From DIGJ01 sp041739345 (lineage in GTDB: Bacteria > Bacillota > Clostridia > Lachnospirales > Lachnospiraceae), in contig JBGSNZ010000004.1 in NCBI GenBank assembly GCA_041739345.1, positions 124,001-188,000 of the forward strand: a DNA stretch of 64,000 nucleotides, in the 5' to 3' direction. The translations under genes were made by a program, and so were the position numbers. Shown piece after piece: positions 35,437 to 43,628 of the stretch. A model generated the notes under the pieces. The model was given only the letters and a program-made list of their open reading frames with translations. It had not been told where the DNA came from and ran no database searches. Each line of letters opens with the position of its first letter. Within the stretch, counting starts at the first letter, position 1.

Positions 35437-36822
35437 ATGAAATTAAAACGTTTTTTATCAGTAATGCTATTAAGCATTTTTATTATAAATTTAATTGACC
35501 CATCTTTTGTATCTGCATCGAAAACTACAGATAATAAAGCGAGTGATGAGGATTATTCAAAATATTGGCCTAAAGGCCCTGATGTAGACGCCGACTCAGC
35601 AATTTTGATGGATTTATCCACCGGCTTAATCTTATATGAGAAAAATAGTCATAAAGAACAATATCCAGCTAGTATAACTAAGATTATGACATCTCTTTTA
35701 GCAATTGAAAATTGTTCCATGGGTGAAATAGTAACCTTTTCTCATGATGCCATCTTTGGTATTGAAAGTGGAAGTAGCCATATTGGTATAGACGTTGGTG
35801 AAAAACTAACTATCGAACAATGCTTATATGCAATTATGCTTGCATCCGCGAATGAAGTATCTTGGGGTGTGGCTGAACATATTGCCGGCAGCCTTCCAGA
35901 TTTTGCAGATATGATGAATGCACGCGCTAAAGAGTTGGGATGCTTAAATACACATTTTGTTAATGCAAACGGTTTGCATGATGATAATCATTATACAAGT
36001 GCATATGATATGGCATTAATCAGCCGTCAGGCTATGCAATACTCTACATTTCGTAAGATTACATCTACAACGCGTTATACTATACCTCCAACTAATAAGC
36101 ACGAAAATGAGAATTGCTTTTTAAACCATCATCAGATGCTTTATGGGTATAAATATCCACAATATGAATATGAGTACTGTATTGGAGGAAAAACGGGCTA
36201 TACAACAAAGGCTGCATCTACACTAGTAACCTTCGCTGCAAAAGATGGCGTAGAGCTTGTCTGTGTGGTAATGCGAGCTAACGGTGCTGCTTCTACTAAA
36301 AATGAATATACCGACACCACCTCATTATTCAATTTTGGCTTCGAAAACTACAAAAAATATGAGCTCACTGATGATTCGATTGCATCCGAAGAATCTCCAT
36401 TATACACTACCTATAGTCCATTGTTTCATGCAGAAAAATCCCCATTAAAGGTTGGTAAAAATGCTTGCGTATTATTACCAAATGACGCAGATTTTGAAGA
36501 TGCAAAACAAAGCATAGCATTTAATGATAATGTAAAATTACAAGACGGTGAAAATGTAATTGGTACCATTTCTTATACTTATGCAGGAAAAACAGTTGGT
36601 TCTACTGATATTATATTTGAAAAGCAACCCGCATCAAACTTAGTTATCACACAAAATACAAAAGTTGTTGATAGTAAAGACGTTACATCTTCTGATCGTC
36701 TCAATCTAAAACCAATTATAATTATTGGTATTATTGCAGTTATTGCTATCCTAATATGGATATATTTCCACTTTAATGGAAAGAAACGAAGAAATTCACG
36801 AAAATATGATTTACGTTTTTAA
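35437..36822 (+). CDS. D-alanyl-D-alanine carboxypeptidase (DacA/DacF type)
   Basis: 461 residues. Signal peptide (about 1-27, ending SFVSAS), then the transpeptidase fold with SITK (S79-K82), SAN (137-139) and GGKTGYTT. A PBP5-like C-terminal beta domain follows, and a membrane helix (LKPIIIIGIIAVIAILIWIYF begins it) with a basic tail anchors the protein. It trims the terminal D-Ala from peptidoglycan stem peptides. Whether it serves growth or spore cortex is not visible. It has its own promoter and terminator. Confidence 0.94.
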   Translation: MKLKRFLSVMLLSIFIINLIDPSFVSASKTTDNKASDEDYSKYWPKGPDVDADSAILMDLSTGLILYEKNSHKEQYPASITKIMTSLLAIENCSMGEIVTFSHDAIFGIESGSSHIGIDVGEKLTIEQCLYAIMLASANEVSWGVAEHIAGSLPDFADMMNARAKELGCLNTHFVNANGLHDDNHYTSAYDMALISRQAMQYSTFRKITSTTRYTIPPTNKHENENCFLNHHQMLYGYKYPQYEYEYCIGGKTGYTTKAASTLVTFAAKDGVELVCVVMRANGAASTKNEYTDTTSLFNFGFENYKKYELTDDSIASEESPLYTTYSPLFHAEKSPLKVGKNACVLLPNDADFEDAKQSIAFNDNVKLQDGENVIGTISYTYAGKTVGSTDIIFEKQPASNLVITQNTKVVDSKDVTSSDRLNLKPIIIIGIIAVIAILIWIYFHFNGKKRRNSRKYDLRF

Positions 36823-36844
36823 TTAAATACAATGCTAGTATATC

Positions 36845-36886
36845 AAAAGGACCAAACATAAGATGATTTTTATGTTTGGTCCTTTT
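36845..36886. terminator. Bidirectional terminator between dacF-like gene and exonuclease
   Basis: AAAAGGACCAAACATA pairs with TATGTTTGGTCCTTTT, a 16-bp stem with A and T runs on either side. It serves the two convergent genes. Confidence 0.9.
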
Positions 36887-36890
36887 ACGG

Positions 36891-37832
36891 TTAATGATTA
36901 TCCATTCGCTTTGTTACAATTTCATCATGATGAAGCTTTAAGTTTTTCGCACCTTCTTTGCTCATCATACTTATTATTTTTATGACAAATCGCTTACCAT
37001 TGTCCACCTTATTTATCTGGATTCTACCTTTTAAGTATCCATGCTTACTACAATATCCTAAGCAATAATAGTTCTTTGGATTATTACTAAACCAATCAAT
37101 TTTCTTTGCTACGGTTTGTCCACATAGGAAACAAGTTATCTTTTTTATTTCAGTATCATTTAACGCTTCTTCTTTTGTTTCAAACTCTCTGGAAATATAC
37201 TTAGAATACGTTTTATAATTTACATATATTTCATCTTCTACCGATTTAGGATTATGATAACAATCAATCGAGAAATATCGGTTGATTAACGTTTGATTCA
37301 ATCGTTCAAAAATTTTGGCGGTATATTCCGCATCGCAAAGTGCACGGTGAAATTCTTTTGACTTTTCTAATCCAAAATACTCCACCGCATATTCTAATGT
37401 TCTGGGATTTTTTCTTCCTTCTACTTCCAGTGCAAATATTTTTTGCACATCATGATAATGAAAGGCCTTTTTTAGATAATTAGTTATCCCATAATACTCC
37501 ATGTTTCTTTGCAATTCAATCAAATCCATATTTCCCCATGTACAAAAAGAAAAATCACTGCCACACCATTCAAAAAAATCATGAATGGCTTTTACAAAGG
37601 ATACTCCTTCTTCTAGTTCCTTTTGATCAATTTGGACTAAATTCTTTGTTACTGGAAACATCTCCAAATATATATTCGGTTTAATTACCCTTTGAAACTT
37701 TTCAATACATTTACGGTCTTTATTCATTTTAACCGCACCTATTTCTATTATTTCAAATGTAATTTTTTTTTTATCTTCATCGAAATCATTTTTTCCTTGA
37801 TTCCATTCTAAATCCATTACTATATAATTCAT
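36891..37832 (-). CDS. DEDDh 3'-5' exonuclease with C-terminal Cys-rich tail
   Basis: 313 residues. Residues 1-185 are a DEDDh exonuclease: MDLEWN (first two acids), the NMDL segment and FHRALCDAEYT with the final His and Asp. The closest type is the KapD/ERI-1 group, acting on RNA or DNA ends. The extra C-terminal 125 residues include CFLCGQ and a later YYCLGYCSKHGY, which together look like a zinc-binding finger. It starts 4 nt after the stop of the coiled-coil membrane protein gene, so the two are cotranscribed. The substrate is unknown. Confidence 0.85.
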   Translation of the reverse strand: MNYIVMDLEWNQGKNDFDEDKKKITFEIIEIGAVKMNKDRKCIEKFQRVIKPNIYLEMFPVTKNLVQIDQKELEEGVSFVKAIHDFFEWCGSDFSFCTWGNMDLIELQRNMEYYGITNYLKKAFHYHDVQKIFALEVEGRKNPRTLEYAVEYFGLEKSKEFHRALCDAEYTAKIFERLNQTLINRYFSIDCYHNPKSVEDEIYVNYKTYSKYISREFETKEEALNDTEIKKITCFLCGQTVAKKIDWFSNNPKNYYCLGYCSKHGYLKGRIQINKVDNGKRFVIKIISMMSKEGAKNLKLHHDEIVTKRMDNH

Positions 37833-37835
37833 CTC

Positions 37836-39284
37836 TTATCCCATTGATGCAAATAATGCTGCAATCTCTTCTGCACTTAACTGTTTATTTGGATCTGACA
37901 TATCAAACGTTGGCATTTCTTTCTTTTTGTCATCTTCTGCACTTTTACTATCCGATAGGTCCTTATCCTCTATTTTTTCTGTTTCAATAACGTTATCAAC
38001 CGAATTATCATTGCTATCATCAAGCGTAGCAAACATAGCAGCAATTTCGTCTGCACTGAGCTGACGATTCGGATTGTTGTCCTTTTTTTCTTCTACTATA
38101 TCATCGATTGGTTCTTCCATCTCATTACTAATTTCTGTCTCTTCAGCTGCAGCAGCAAATAACGCAGAAATTTCATCTGCACTGAGCTGTTTATTTGACT
38201 CAAATACTTCTTTCTTTTCTGTTTCATCGATTATAGAAATTATTGGTTCTTCTTCCATTGCAGGAGCTGCTTCCTCTTTTGCAAACCCAAGATCAATTAT
38301 GTTATCCTGGCTTAATAAATTTAACTCGTGATTTGTATCCGCTTGATTTTGTTCAGCTTCTATTGGTTCAACCTCAATTGGCTCTGCATCTATTGCTTCA
38401 GCCTCTATTGGTTCAACCTCAATTGGCTCTGCATCTATTGCTTCAGCCTCTATTGATTTCGCTGATTTTGTTTTCGCTACTTTTGGTTTAGATTCTTTGG
38501 ATTTACTGTCTTTTTTATTCGCATCCTTTTCCGCTTCACCTAACTTTGAAATATCTTCGTTTCCTGATTCTATTTCATCTATGACTACTTCCTCTGCTCG
38601 ATTTTGCTGCACTGGAGTTTCAAAAGATACTGAAGCTTGCATTGGTTGTGCATTCATATAAAGGCTCTTAACATCCAATCGCAAATTATCGGATATCTGT
38701 TCTAGTTTAATACATTCTTTTTCAATATCCCTCATACGATTTTCCATGCGATCAATAAGGTTTGAAAAATTAGAATCTATACTTTTAATTAATTCATTAC
38801 TATCAAAATTACTTTTGTTTCTCTCTTCAATAATTTTGTCGGCACTTTGATGCATCGTTGCTGCTATTTTTTCACATCCTGCTTTATTTATTGCTGAAGC
38901 CTTTTTTATATCTTCTCTTACATATTTTACAACTATTTTTGCCGCTTTATTCTGAGTATCTATAATACTTTCTGCCTCAACTTTTCGGTTTTGATTAATC
39001 TGATCTAATTTTTCCTCAATAGATTCAGAATTCTTTTTTGTTTGTACATATAGTGCCTTTTGTACCTTTTCAATTCCGTCTAATCGTTCGCCAAAATAGC
39101 GTTCCAGTTTCTCATTGTATCTTATTTTTTCATTACGTATTGCATCCAAAAGCAAATAGGTTGCAATCGCAATGACTATACTAACCCCAATAATATTAAT
39201 TTTCTCAAGAATGCAATATATTTCTGCTAAAATGGACGCAGCAAAAAACACACCAAAATATAGTATACTATTGTCTTTTTTCAT
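37836..39284 (-). CDS. Membrane coiled-coil protein with repeated FliM-like LSxDEIxALFA motifs
   Basis: 482 residues, not a named family to me. Two membrane helices (about 7-26 and 31-49) are followed by a coiled coil (about 52-205), a Lys-rich stretch, an acidic repeat region (about 277-312) of IEVEP/IDAEP units, and a tail with three copies of QLSADEIAALFA-type sequence (364-377, 406-419, 466-479) plus a weaker one (LSQDNIIDLGFA, 324-335). The motif closely resembles the CheY-binding N-terminus of FliM (LSQxEIDALL). A membrane scaffold that binds a CheY-like receiver is a possible role. It precedes the exonuclease gene in an operon. Confidence 0.65.
   Translation of the reverse strand: MKKDNSILYFGVFFAASILAEIYCILEKINIIGVSIVIAIATYLLLDAIRNEKIRYNEKLERYFGERLDGIEKVQKALYVQTKKNSESIEEKLDQINQNRKVEAESIIDTQNKAAKIVVKYVREDIKKASAINKAGCEKIAATMHQSADKIIEERNKSNFDSNELIKSIDSNFSNLIDRMENRMRDIEKECIKLEQISDNLRLDVKSLYMNAQPMQASVSFETPVQQNRAEEVVIDEIESGNEDISKLGEAEKDANKKDSKSKESKPKVAKTKSAKSIEAEAIDAEPIEVEPIEAEAIDAEPIEVEPIEAEQNQADTNHELNLLSQDNIIDLGFAKEEAAPAMEEEPIISIIDETEKKEVFESNKQLSADEISALFAAAAEETEISNEMEEPIDDIVEEKKDNNPNRQLSADEIAAMFATLDDSNDNSVDNVIETEKIEDKDLSDSKSAEDDKKKEMPTFDMSDPNKQLSAEEIAALFASMG
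38350..38455. repeat. 45-bp in-frame tandem repeat
   Basis: About 2.3 copies of a 45-bp unit (GGTTCAACCTCAATTGGCTC begins copies at 38365 and 38410). It encodes a 15-residue acidic unit inside the coiled-coil membrane protein, itself made of three 5-residue variants. Such repeats often change copy number by slippage. Confidence 0.88.
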
Positions 39285-39397
39285 AAGTATTACCCCCTGT
39301 AAACGTCAATAATGCATATAATTATAGTATCACATTTTTCTTAATATCACAAATAAATAATCACATGGACTGAGCACTCAAATCAACTTGAGAATAC

Positions 39398-39461
39398 AAA
39401 AAATCGATATACAAGCTAGTGTTCACGTATAAAAAAATGTGTTACCCCAGCTTATATATCG
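39398..39461 (-). terminator. Terminator of serS
   Basis: On the minus strand CGATATATAAGCT pairs with AGCTTGTATATCG (one mismatch) across a long loop and is followed by TTTTTT. The rest of 39285-39506 holds no gene that I can support. Confidence 0.72.
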
Positions 39462-39506
39462 ACCTTTATTTATTAAAAAATAATGCATAATTTGATTTTT
39501 CTTATA

Positions 39507-40784
39507 TTATTGAATTTTTTCTTTTCCACCCATATAAGGTCTTAATGCTACTGGAATATTAACCGTTCCATCCTCATTTAAATTATTTTCTAAGTAAGCA
39601 ATTAACATTCTAGGTGGTGCAACAACCGTATTATTTAAGGTATGTGCAAAATATTTACCATTCTTACCTGTTACACGAATCTTTAATCTTCTTGCTTGTG
39701 CATCCCCTAAGTTAGAGCAGCTACCAACTTCAAAATATTTTTTTTGTCTAGGAGACCACGCTTCTACGTCAATTGATTTAACTTTTAAGTCAGCTAAATC
39801 ACCAGAGCAGCATTCTAATGTACGAACCGGAATATCTAAGGTGCCAAATAAATCAACTGTATTCTGCCATAATTTATCAAACCACATCTTACTGTCTTCT
39901 GGATTACATACAACAATCATTTCCTGTTTTTCAAATTGATGTATACGATATACTCCACGCTCTTCCAATCCATGAGCACCTTTTTCTTTTCTAAAACATG
40001 GAGAATAACTTGTCAGTGTTTGAGGTAATTGTTCCTCCGGAATAATGGTATCGATGAATTTACCTATCATTGAGTGTTCACTTGTCCCAATTAGGAATAA
40101 ATCCTCCCCTTCAATCTTATACATCATAGCTTCCATCTCAGAGAAGCTCATTACACCAGTAACAACATCACTACGAATCATAAAAGGTGGAATACAGTAC
40201 GTAAAGCCACGGTCAATCATAAAGTCTCTGGCGTAAGAGATGATTGCAGAATGAAGTCTTGCTATATCACCCATTAAGTAATAAAAACCATTACCTGCAA
40301 CTTTTCGTGCACTATCAAGATCAATGCCATTAAATTTTTCCATAATTTCAGAATGATAAGGTATTTCAAAATCAGGAACCACTGGTTCACCATATTTTTT
40401 GATTTCTACATTTTCACTATCATCTTTACCAATAGGAACGCTAGGATCTATGATATTGGGAATAACCATCATAATCTTCTTAACTTTATCCAAAAGAACA
40501 ACTTCTTTTTCTTCTAATTGAGCAAGGCTTTCGGCTTCCTTATTTACTTGTTCTTTTAATGCTTCGGCTTCTTCTTTTTTCCCTTGTGCCATAAGTGCAC
40601 CAATTTGTTTGGATACAGCCTTACGATTTGCTCGTAAATTATCTGCTTCCTGCTGTGTTTTTCTACTTTCCTCATCTAATTCAATTACTTCATCTACTAA
40701 TGCAAGTTTTGAATTTTGAAACTTATTTTTAATATTTTGCTTTACAATCTCTGGATTTTCTCTCAAAAATTTTATATCAATCAT
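39507..40784 (-). CDS. serS: Seryl-tRNA synthetase
   Basis: 425 residues. The N-terminal coiled-coil arm (about 30-100, with KKEEAEALKEQVNKEAES) recognises the long arm of tRNA-Ser. The class II catalytic core has motif 2 SPCFRKEKGAHG.ERGVYRIHQF and motif 3 near the end (NNTVVAPPRMLIAYLEN). It charges tRNA-Ser with serine. AGGAGG precedes the ATG. I find no serine T-box leader in the 130 bp upstream. Confidence 0.97.
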   Translation of the reverse strand: MIDIKFLRENPEIVKQNIKNKFQNSKLALVDEVIELDEESRKTQQEADNLRANRKAVSKQIGALMAQGKKEEAEALKEQVNKEAESLAQLEEKEVVLLDKVKKIMMVIPNIIDPSVPIGKDDSENVEIKKYGEPVVPDFEIPYHSEIMEKFNGIDLDSARKVAGNGFYYLMGDIARLHSAIISYARDFMIDRGFTYCIPPFMIRSDVVTGVMSFSEMEAMMYKIEGEDLFLIGTSEHSMIGKFIDTIIPEEQLPQTLTSYSPCFRKEKGAHGLEERGVYRIHQFEKQEMIVVCNPEDSKMWFDKLWQNTVDLFGTLDIPVRTLECCSGDLADLKVKSIDVEAWSPRQKKYFEVGSCSNLGDAQARRLKIRVTGKNGKYFAHTLNNTVVAPPRMLIAYLENNLNEDGTVNIPVALRPYMGGKEKIQ

Positions 40785-40880
40785 TTCATTTTCCTCCTAC
40801 GAAAACCATTATTATTGTTAATATTACCACATTCTTAGACATGATACAACCTACGTTGCGAAAAATTAGTTGCACTTATT

Positions 40881-40913
40881 AAAAAAGCTGAAAGCCTTAA
40901 AAAGACTTTCAGC
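40881..40913 (-). terminator. Terminator of tRNA-Arg
   Basis: GCTGAAAG pairs with CTTTCAGC (8 bp, GC-anchored) and six T follow on the minus strand, 3 nt past the tRNA end. Confidence 0.85.
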
Positions 40914-40915
40914 AA

Positions 40916-40987
40916 CGTTCCCAGCCAGAGTCGAACTGGCGACTTGCCCTTAGGAGGGGCATGTTATATCCACTTAACTATGGAAAC
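40916..40987 (-). tRNA. tRNA-Arg(CCU)
   Basis: A 72-nt cloverleaf on the minus strand. Acceptor GTTTCCA pairs with TGGGAAC (one wobble), discriminator G; anticodon stem TGCCC/GGGCA frames CTCCTAA with anticodon CCT; T arm GCCAG-TTCGACT-CTGGC. It reads AGG codons. Single gene with its own terminator. Confidence 0.95.
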
Positions 40988-41121
40988 AACTTATATATTT
41001 TAACATAGAATTGAATGAAAAGCAATCCAGCAGTTTTGAAGCTTAGTAAGTACCCATTCTCTCCTACTAAGCCGTGAAAACTGCTTCTAACCCATTATAA
41101 GGCATTAAACCATACATTCAT

Positions 41122-42003
41122 CTACATTTCATTAAAATCAACCTTACCTTGCATCCAAATATTTCCTTTAAATCGTCTACCTACCATTGGTTCACCTAAC
41201 AAATCCATTTTATTTATACAAATACTATAATTTATGTCATTGCAAGAGATAGCTAACTGGTATACTTCTTCATTTGTCATATAGTTACGAACTAGCTTCC
41301 AGCTAAGTATTGTACCAATCACCAAATAATTATCCGATTCGGATCCATATGGGATAAAACTGGTATCTACAATTGAATAGATATCTTCTACCCTTGATCG
41401 TCTTGAAATCATTGAATACATATCGATATCATCAATCGTTAAGCTATCAATTGCTTCCTGATTTCCCGCACGCGCTTCTGCAATTAATTGATTTCTCTGT
41501 TTCATCTCCGCTTGCTGATGCTTCATCTTCTTTTCATCTGTATCAATTCCAAGTAAAATTTTACCTTCAGTTGATAATCCTGTTAATGTAAGAGGCATAA
41601 TACGGCTGGTGCCTTCCAACCCTTTTGATTCAATATAATCAATGGAATTTTGAAGGTAGAAAATAAGAGATACTCCTATTCTTACATCATCACACATTCC
41701 TGTATATGCATCTGTATCAACTCGCTTATTTATTATAATATCTTCCTTTGCAGTAACTGCTTTTCCTCTGTAATAAGGAAAGTAATGTTCTAGATGAAAG
41801 AAGCCCTTGTCGTCGTAGACACCACGAATTGCTACTCCCATTCCATCTGCAAAATCTTTCTTAATTTCTGTAATTGCCTCAATACGGCTAATTTTAGAAA
41901 TAAATTTTTCAGTTGGTTGATCCATAACTAAACCAATAATCTTATCTAGTTCCGTTCTACTTTTTACATTACTAAAACCTATTGCTTTAAGGTAACTATG
42001 CAT
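41122..42003 (-). CDS. DUF3881-like protein of unknown function
   Basis: 293 residues, soluble, without known catalytic motifs. The start MHSYLKAIGFSNVKSRTEL and the segment HLEHYFPYYRGKAVTA look like the DUF3881 family of Clostridia; I make this match from memory. A charged helix (KMKHQQAEMKQRNQLIAEAR) and a SMISRRSRVEDIYSIVDTS segment follow. It lies 23 nt after the HD-GYP gene on the same strand and probably shares its operon with DUF4446 and parAB. Confidence 0.7.
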   Translation of the reverse strand: MHSYLKAIGFSNVKSRTELDKIIGLVMDQPTEKFISKISRIEAITEIKKDFADGMGVAIRGVYDDKGFFHLEHYFPYYRGKAVTAKEDIIINKRVDTDAYTGMCDDVRIGVSLIFYLQNSIDYIESKGLEGTSRIMPLTLTGLSTEGKILLGIDTDEKKMKHQQAEMKQRNQLIAEARAGNQEAIDSLTIDDIDMYSMISRRSRVEDIYSIVDTSFIPYGSESDNYLVIGTILSWKLVRNYMTNEEVYQLAISCNDINYSICINKMDLLGEPMVGRRFKGNIWMQGKVDFNEM

Positions 42004-42026
42004 TATTATCCTACCTTTTCTATAAA

Positions 42027-43097
42027 TTAAAAATCATCGAGCGTCTCTTTAATAAATAATGTTAGCTTCTTTGTTAGATCTTTTTCTACCCAATCACTAA
42101 TACTATTACCTTCTTTATCTTTTAACATACGAATAACCGGCCTAGTAGGACACTTGCTATTCTGTTTTAAAACAATTCCTATTTCTTCTTCATTTGTTTT
42201 AACAATCGTTCCCACTGGATAAGCTGCAACTGATTCATTAAATACTTTTACTACATCCATGTCAAGTTTTTGACCACCTAACCCTACAATTAATTCAAAT
42301 GCTTCATATACCTTCATCGGTTTAACAAAATTACCATAAACTAAATTATCAAACATATCACAAATCGAAACAATTTTAGTTCCAATTTTCATTTTCTTCC
42401 CATTAATACGCATTGGATATCCGCTTCCATCAATTAACTCATGGTGTGATAATACTATTTCTTTTGAAGCGCGACTAAGCCACTTTTCATTTTCTATAAT
42501 TGAATAACCATGGATCACATGCATACGAAGTAATTTTATATCTTTTTCCGTATAGTCATCTACATTTTCTTTTCTTATCTCTTCAATAGGTATGTTTACA
42601 TAACCAATATCATGCAAAACGCTTCCTACCGCTATCTCATTAATTTTATCCTTTGGTAAATCTAAACGTAATGCTAATAACACCGACAACGCGCATACGT
42701 TTAGTGAATGTGCATAAATATCTTCACTCTTTTGTCTTACTCCTGAAATATTAAACATCACTTCCGGCTGATTTAACATATCATCAATAATGTTAGCAAC
42801 TACATCTTTCAATCTTTCGAATTCACTATTGCCTGAGTAAGCATATCTATTAATAGTCTCAGCAACAATATCTTGACACTGTTCTTTTATTTTATTTTCA
42901 GTAATTTCATGTTCGCTGATTCCCTGAGAAATTTCATCTTCAATGTATATTGAGTCTATCTTTAATTCATTAAGTTTATTTACATAATTTTTCCTTAATA
43001 ACGTACCCTTTGGCATTAATACAGTATCCATATCTGATAATAATGTTTTTGCTAGAATCTCATTTCCTTTTATACTCTTAACCAAGATTTTTCTCAT
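42027..43097 (-). CDS. HD-GYP domain protein, probable cyclic-di-GMP phosphodiesterase
   Basis: 356 residues. The HD-GYP domain (about 115-290) has HDIGYVNIP, HVIHGYSII, SHHELIDGSGYP and CDMFDNLVYG, which are the metal and substrate motifs. HD-GYP enzymes hydrolyse c-di-GMP to pGpG or GMP. An N-terminal region of about 110 residues is of the type found before many clostridial HD-GYP domains, and the C-terminal 70 residues form a small strand-rich module. There are no membrane segments. It probably links second-messenger turnover to motility or sporulation, with targets unknown. Confidence 0.9.
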   Translation of the reverse strand: MRKILVKSIKGNEILAKTLLSDMDTVLMPKGTLLRKNYVNKLNELKIDSIYIEDEISQGISEHEITENKIKEQCQDIVAETINRYAYSGNSEFERLKDVVANIIDDMLNQPEVMFNISGVRQKSEDIYAHSLNVCALSVLLALRLDLPKDKINEIAVGSVLHDIGYVNIPIEEIRKENVDDYTEKDIKLLRMHVIHGYSIIENEKWLSRASKEIVLSHHELIDGSGYPMRINGKKMKIGTKIVSICDMFDNLVYGNFVKPMKVYEAFELIVGLGGQKLDMDVVKVFNESVAAYPVGTIVKTNEEEIGIVLKQNSKCPTRPVIRMLKDKEGNSISDWVEKDLTKKLTLFIKETLDDF

Positions 43098-43109
43098 AAT
43101 TATCCCTGC

Positions 43110-43607
43110 TTATTTCTTCATTGCCTCATTCAAAGCTTGCTTTTCTTCTTCTGAAAGAGGTGCATCACACTGACCGTTTGCAATGGTTTTTACATAAGTA
43201 TAGCAACCTTCTCTACTACTATGCATCGTATTTAAAACAAATCCATCGTTTGTTTCCGTTAGTAGTGCTAAAACAAAGCTCATGTTTCCACCCATTTCAC
43301 GAAATGCATCATATTTAACGACTGCCATCTTTTTATATGTTTTTAATAGAAACTTGTCAATTGATCCCAAATGCTCATCTATTGCAAACATACGTTCCTT
43401 CATGCTGTCAATCTCATCAAACCTGGTATATATTACTTTTTCTAATGATTTTGCATCTTGACCTTCCATAAACTGATTATACTTTTTCTTTAATTTTCTT
43501 TGTTTCACCATCATAATGATCAATAAAATAAGTAAAATAAATACTGCTCCAACTGTTCCTAATAAAACATAACCTAGGTCTATTCCTAATTGATCAAAAA
43601 CTATCAT
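43110..43607 (-). CDS. DUF4446-like membrane-anchored protein
   Basis: About 165 residues. One N-terminal membrane helix (VLLGTVGAVFILLILLIIM), a charged helix, then a DUF4446 core with YDAFREMGGNMSFVLALL and SREGCYTYVK. ATG at 43607 is favoured over GTG at 43616 because AAGGTG lies six bases before it. DUF4446 genes commonly follow parB in Clostridia, as here (13 nt). Function unknown; its position suggests a role near the origin or cell pole. Confidence 0.85.
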   Translation of the reverse strand: MIVFDQLGIDLGYVLLGTVGAVFILLILLIIMMVKQRKLKKKYNQFMEGQDAKSLEKVIYTRFDEIDSMKERMFAIDEHLGSIDKFLLKTYKKMAVVKYDAFREMGGNMSFVLALLTETNDGFVLNTMHSSREGCYTYVKTIANGQCDAPLSEEEKQALNEAMKK

Positions 43608-43628
43608 TTGTAACACCTTGCCTATTCT

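Noticed and set aside
38350..38455. Possible CRISPR-like repeats
   Set aside because: The units are directly adjacent without spacers and in frame with a protein.
38074..38491. Two plus-strand frames of 82-85 codons
   Set aside because: Mirror images of the acidic repeats and motif tail of the membrane protein on the minus strand.
40785..40915. T-box leader for serS
   Set aside because: No specifier loop or antiterminator sequence; the region is short and contains a tRNA terminator.
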